Origin: Burkholderiales bacterium
GTDB taxonomy: Bacteria > Pseudomonadota > Gammaproteobacteria > Burkholderiales > Burkholderiaceae_C
NCBI GenBank assembly: GCA_025350145.1
Contig: JANXYH010000102.1
Span: 1-64,000, forward strand
DNA: 64,000 nucleotides
Direction of reading: 5' to 3'
Positions 61,525-64,000 of the stretch are shown here, one piece after another (positions within the stretch are counted from its first letter, which is position 1; each line of letters opens with the position of its first letter). The notes below the pieces were generated by a model. The model had not been told where the DNA came from, searched no databases, and was given only the letters and a program-made list of their open reading frames with translations. Position numbers and translations under genes: made by a program.

Positions 61525-62511
61525 ATGAACAACAACAACCCCAACCCCGACGCCACGCCATCGATGATCCAGGCGCTGGGCTTCGAGGCCGAGATGGCGC
61601 GGCTGCGCCAGGCCCTGCGCGACTGGAGCGGCAGCGCCGACCCGGAGATGCGCCCGTTCCTGGCCTGGCAGTTCGAGGCCGGCTCGAAGTACTTCCGGCC
61701 GCTGACGCTGTTTGCCTGCCACCGCGCGGTCGGCGGCGGGGCGATCAGCCGTGGCCTGATCCACGCCGCGATGGCGGTGGAGATCTTCCACAACATGACG
61801 CTGATCGTCGACGACATCCTCGACAAGAGCCCGGCCCGGCGCGGCAAGCCGACCATGCACACCCGCTTCGGCGAGCTGCAGGCGCTGATGTGCTCGGGCT
61901 GGATCGTCGCCGACGGCTACGACATCGTCACCGACCCGCGCGCCTACGAGCCGGGCGAGGCCAGCCCGGAACTGCTGCGCCTGAACGTCAAGCTGCTGTC
62001 CGAACTGGTCAAGCGCCTGGGCGTGGCCGAGGTGATGCAATGGCGATTGCGCCGCCAGCCGCTGGGGGTCGAGGACTGGCGCCGCATTGCCGGCGAGGAC
62101 ACCGGCTCGATGTTCGAGGTCTGCGCCTGCCTGGGCACCCGCAGCGAACAGTTGCGCCGCTTCGGCGCGCTGCTGGGCATGGTCTACCACGGCTGCGACG
62201 ACGTCGGCGACGTGCGTGGCGCGGTCGCGCTGGGCGGCGGCGGGGTCGAAGATCTGCGCGACGGCATCTTGACCCTGCCGGCAGCGCTGGCGATCCGCGA
62301 CCCGGCGATCCGCAGCCTGTTCTGCAAACCGCAGCCCAGCGACGCCGAGCTGCGCATCCTCGGCCAGGCCAACGCCGCCCAGCTCGACGAGGCTGAAGCG
62401 CTGCTCGACGAGTTCGCCGCGCAGGCGGTCGAGCAGGCCGAAAAATTCGCCGCCGACCCGGCCCCGTTGATCGCCCTGGTGCGCTACACCCGGGCACTCT
62501 CGCGGCAGTAA
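61525..62511 (+). CDS. Polyprenyl diphosphate synthase-like protein
   Basis: A 328-residue all-helical isoprenoid synthase. Both Asp-rich motifs are present: DDILD (then KSPARRGKP) and DDVGD. Residues before the first motif (HNMTLIV) lack a bulky aromatic at -4/-5, suggesting a product of C20 or longer. Deviations are GSKYFRPLT where most have GGKRLRP, and EDTGSMFEV where a Lys-Thr is usual. ATG 61525 begins an Asn-rich tail (MNNNNPNPD). It sits 26 bases after the cyclase and 39 before an FAD enzyme, so a dedicated terpenoid pathway is likely. Confidence 0.88.
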   Translation: MNNNNPNPDATPSMIQALGFEAEMARLRQALRDWSGSADPEMRPFLAWQFEAGSKYFRPLTLFACHRAVGGGAISRGLIHAAMAVEIFHNMTLIVDDILDKSPARRGKPTMHTRFGELQALMCSGWIVADGYDIVTDPRAYEPGEASPELLRLNVKLLSELVKRLGVAEVMQWRLRRQPLGVEDWRRIAGEDTGSMFEVCACLGTRSEQLRRFGALLGMVYHGCDDVGDVRGAVALGGGGVEDLRDGILTLPAALAIRDPAIRSLFCKPQPSDAELRILGQANAAQLDEAEALLDEFAAQAVEQAEKFAADPAPLIALVRYTRALSRQ

Positions 62512-62550
62512 GGCCGCAGCACCACCGCCCCGCCAAACCCCGGAGCCCAC

Positions 62551-64000
62551 ATGCCCAAGACCCGAAATGTTCCGCGCGTGGCCATCGCCGGTGGCGGCAT
62601 CTCCGGCATGGCTGCGGCGCTGCGCCTGGCCCAGCGCGGCTATGCGGTGACGCTGTACGAGGCCAAGCCCTGGCTGGGCGGCAACATGAGCTCGCAGAGA
62701 GATCCGGGCAGCGACGTCTACCACGACGTCTTCCCGCACATGTTCTCGAACTTCTACGTCAACTTCTGGGACATCGCCTGCCAGGACCTGGGCCTCAAGC
62801 GCGACCTCGGCCCGGACTCAGACTTTGCGCCGCGCAACAGCGTCAAGACCCTGGACCGGCAGCACGGCTACAGCGATTTCCGCAACATCAGCACGCTCGA
62901 TCCGCGCGTCCTGTGGGAGGACATGCGTGCCGGCGACGGCTCTATGAGCCTGCTCGACAAGTACCTCTACATGTACTCGCTGCTCGACCTGATCAACCAC
63001 CGCTTTGCCGAGCGTGGCCTGCTCGGGCTGGACCTCAACGCCTTCGTGCGCTCACGCCCGACCACCACCGACGCGGTCGCAAGCCTGCACGATTCGATCG
63101 TGATGTTCATCTGGTCGATCCATGCCGACGCCACCTCGGCCTCGTCCTACAAAAGCTTCTACCGCCACGCCTTCGGCAATGTCCAGCCGCTGCTCTGGTT
63201 GCTCAAGGGCAGCCTGCAGGAGAAGCTCATCGACCCGTTCGAGCAACGCCTGCTGGTGCTGGGGGTCAGCATCCACAAGAACACCAGCGTCGACCGGGTG
63301 GTGGTTGAAAACGGCCGGATCGCCGCGCTCCAGCTCAAGGACGCCGAGTTCGACTGGAGCACCCGCGACTTCAAGGTCAAGGGCGCGGCCAGGGCGGCGG
63401 CGCCACTCGACTACCTGATCCTGGCGGTCTCGCCCGGCACGCTCGGCCGGCTGGCCGACACCGGACCCACCGAGCAGCGCCTGAACACCCTGCTGCCCAA
63501 GCTGGCGCATGCCGCCAAACGCCTGCCCGCAGAGCCGATCGCGGTGATGAACGTGTACTTCAAGCGCAAGCTCAGTGGCATCCCGCCCGAGACCGTCTCG
63601 GTGCTGGATTCGAGCTGCTACTTCAGCTTCACCGACCTCTCCGACCTGTGGCCGCAGCCCCGGCGCGAGGGCGTCAGCGCGATCACCCTGGCGGCCTCGG
63701 ACTACTGGGCACTGCCGTCCAACAACGGCCGCGAGAACGCCCACGCCATGCTCCGCGAGTTCGCCTCCTACGTCAAAAATTTCGATCCCGGAACCCACTG
63801 GGGCGACCCCGACAGCGACATCGACTGGAACCGCAGCAACTACCAGTCGAACGAAGACCATGTGATCTTCGTCAACCAGGTCGGCAGTTGGCAGTACCGC
63901 CCCGAGACCGCCCCGCCCGAGGTCCACAACCTGTTCTTTGCCGGCGACTTCTGCCGCAACCACATCGACATGGCCACCGTCGAGGCCGCCGTCACCAGCG
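62551..64000 (+). CDS. FAD-dependent amine oxidase/desaturase-like protein (3' end outside window)
   Basis: The frame is open from ATG 62551 (preceded by CGGAG) to the window end, 483 codons. The FAD motif is VAIAGGGISGMAAAL with LYEAKPWLGGN, as in phytoene desaturase, squalene-associated desaturases and protoporphyrinogen oxidase. Near the end LFFAGDFCRNHIDMATVEAAV is the C-terminal FAD signature, so only a few dozen residues are missing. Next to a polyprenyl synthase it probably desaturates or oxidises an isoprenoid (inference). Carotenoid-type CrtI motifs were not matched in detail. Confidence 0.85.
   Translation, partial: MPKTRNVPRVAIAGGGISGMAAALRLAQRGYAVTLYEAKPWLGGNMSSQRDPGSDVYHDVFPHMFSNFYVNFWDIACQDLGLKRDLGPDSDFAPRNSVKTLDRQHGYSDFRNISTLDPRVLWEDMRAGDGSMSLLDKYLYMYSLLDLINHRFAERGLLGLDLNAFVRSRPTTTDAVASLHDSIVMFIWSIHADATSASSYKSFYRHAFGNVQPLLWLLKGSLQEKLIDPFEQRLLVLGVSIHKNTSVDRVVVENGRIAALQLKDAEFDWSTRDFKVKGAARAAAPLDYLILAVSPGTLGRLADTGPTEQRLNTLLPKLAHAAKRLPAEPIAVMNVYFKRKLSGIPPETVSVLDSSCYFSFTDLSDLWPQPRREGVSAITLAASDYWALPSNNGRENAHAMLREFASYVKNFDPGTHWGDPDSDIDWNRSNYQSNEDHVIFVNQVGSWQYRPETAPPEVHNLFFAGDFCRNHIDMATVEAAVTS

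Overview
The window reads as a high-GC betaproteobacterial chromosome, most likely order Burkholderiales (Rubrivivax/Leptothrix/Comamonadaceae-like). The grounds are the tuf - tRNA-Trp - secE - nusG - rplKAJL - rpoBC order, protein sequences typical of Burkholderiales, abundant Bug/TctC solute-binding proteins, a Tat-exported HiPIP and uniformly G/C-ending codons. Species is not assigned.

Region 1 (1-12.7 kb) is the conserved transcription/translation block: the 3' end of tuf, tRNA-Trp, secE, nusG, a strong intrinsic terminator, then rplK, rplA, an L10-type leader, rplJ (TTG start), rplL, a hairpin-rich spacer, rpoB and rpoC. Region 2 (12.7-23.9 kb) is mixed: an exported OB-like protein overlapping a PhoA-type alkaline phosphatase, a small DUF1902-type pair, ThuA, SemiSWEET, HiPIP, an acyl-CoA synthetase, GlpD, an EamA transporter and a VapBC-type toxin-antitoxin pair.

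Region 3 (23.9-40 kb) is a catabolic island organised around a GntR/FCD regulator at 31 kb. Leftward runs gntR - bug - [2Fe-2S] subunit - Mo-hydroxylase - signal-less ModA-like protein - bug - mmgE/prpD. Rightward run a hotdog thioesterase, an FAH-family hydrolase, a bug gene broken by an 83-bp REP-like insertion, a ferredoxin subunit with a 7-bp frameshifting duplication, a Tat-exported molybdopterin oxidoreductase, an SDR and an M20 peptidase. Two near-identical dyad sites, one before the thioesterase and one before the FAH gene, are probable GntR operators. Region 4 (40-42.8 kb) is a lower-GC scar with an RCC1-like pseudogene and a RES/Xre toxin-antitoxin pair.

Region 5 (42.8-52.9 kb, minus strand) is a ten-gene operon in which nearly every junction overlaps: livKHMGF, aconitase/LeuC- and LeuD-like subunits, a hydantoinase-type amidohydrolase, a fumarate-reductase-type flavoprotein and an isocitrate-lyase-family lyase with its catalytic Cys. 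The logic is uptake, amide ring opening, dehydrogenation, hydration and C-C cleavage, which resembles the dimethylmaleate/dimethylmalate end of anaerobic nicotinate breakdown. Region 6 (53.1-64 kb, plus strand) holds an HSL-type esterase, two paralogous SAM - class III cyclase - AAA - TPR giants separated by a small unknown gene, a polyprenyl synthase and an FAD amine-oxidase/desaturase-like gene cut by the window end. The first cyclase has lost both transition-state residues while the second keeps them. Regions 5 and 6 are the best candidates for undescribed systems.
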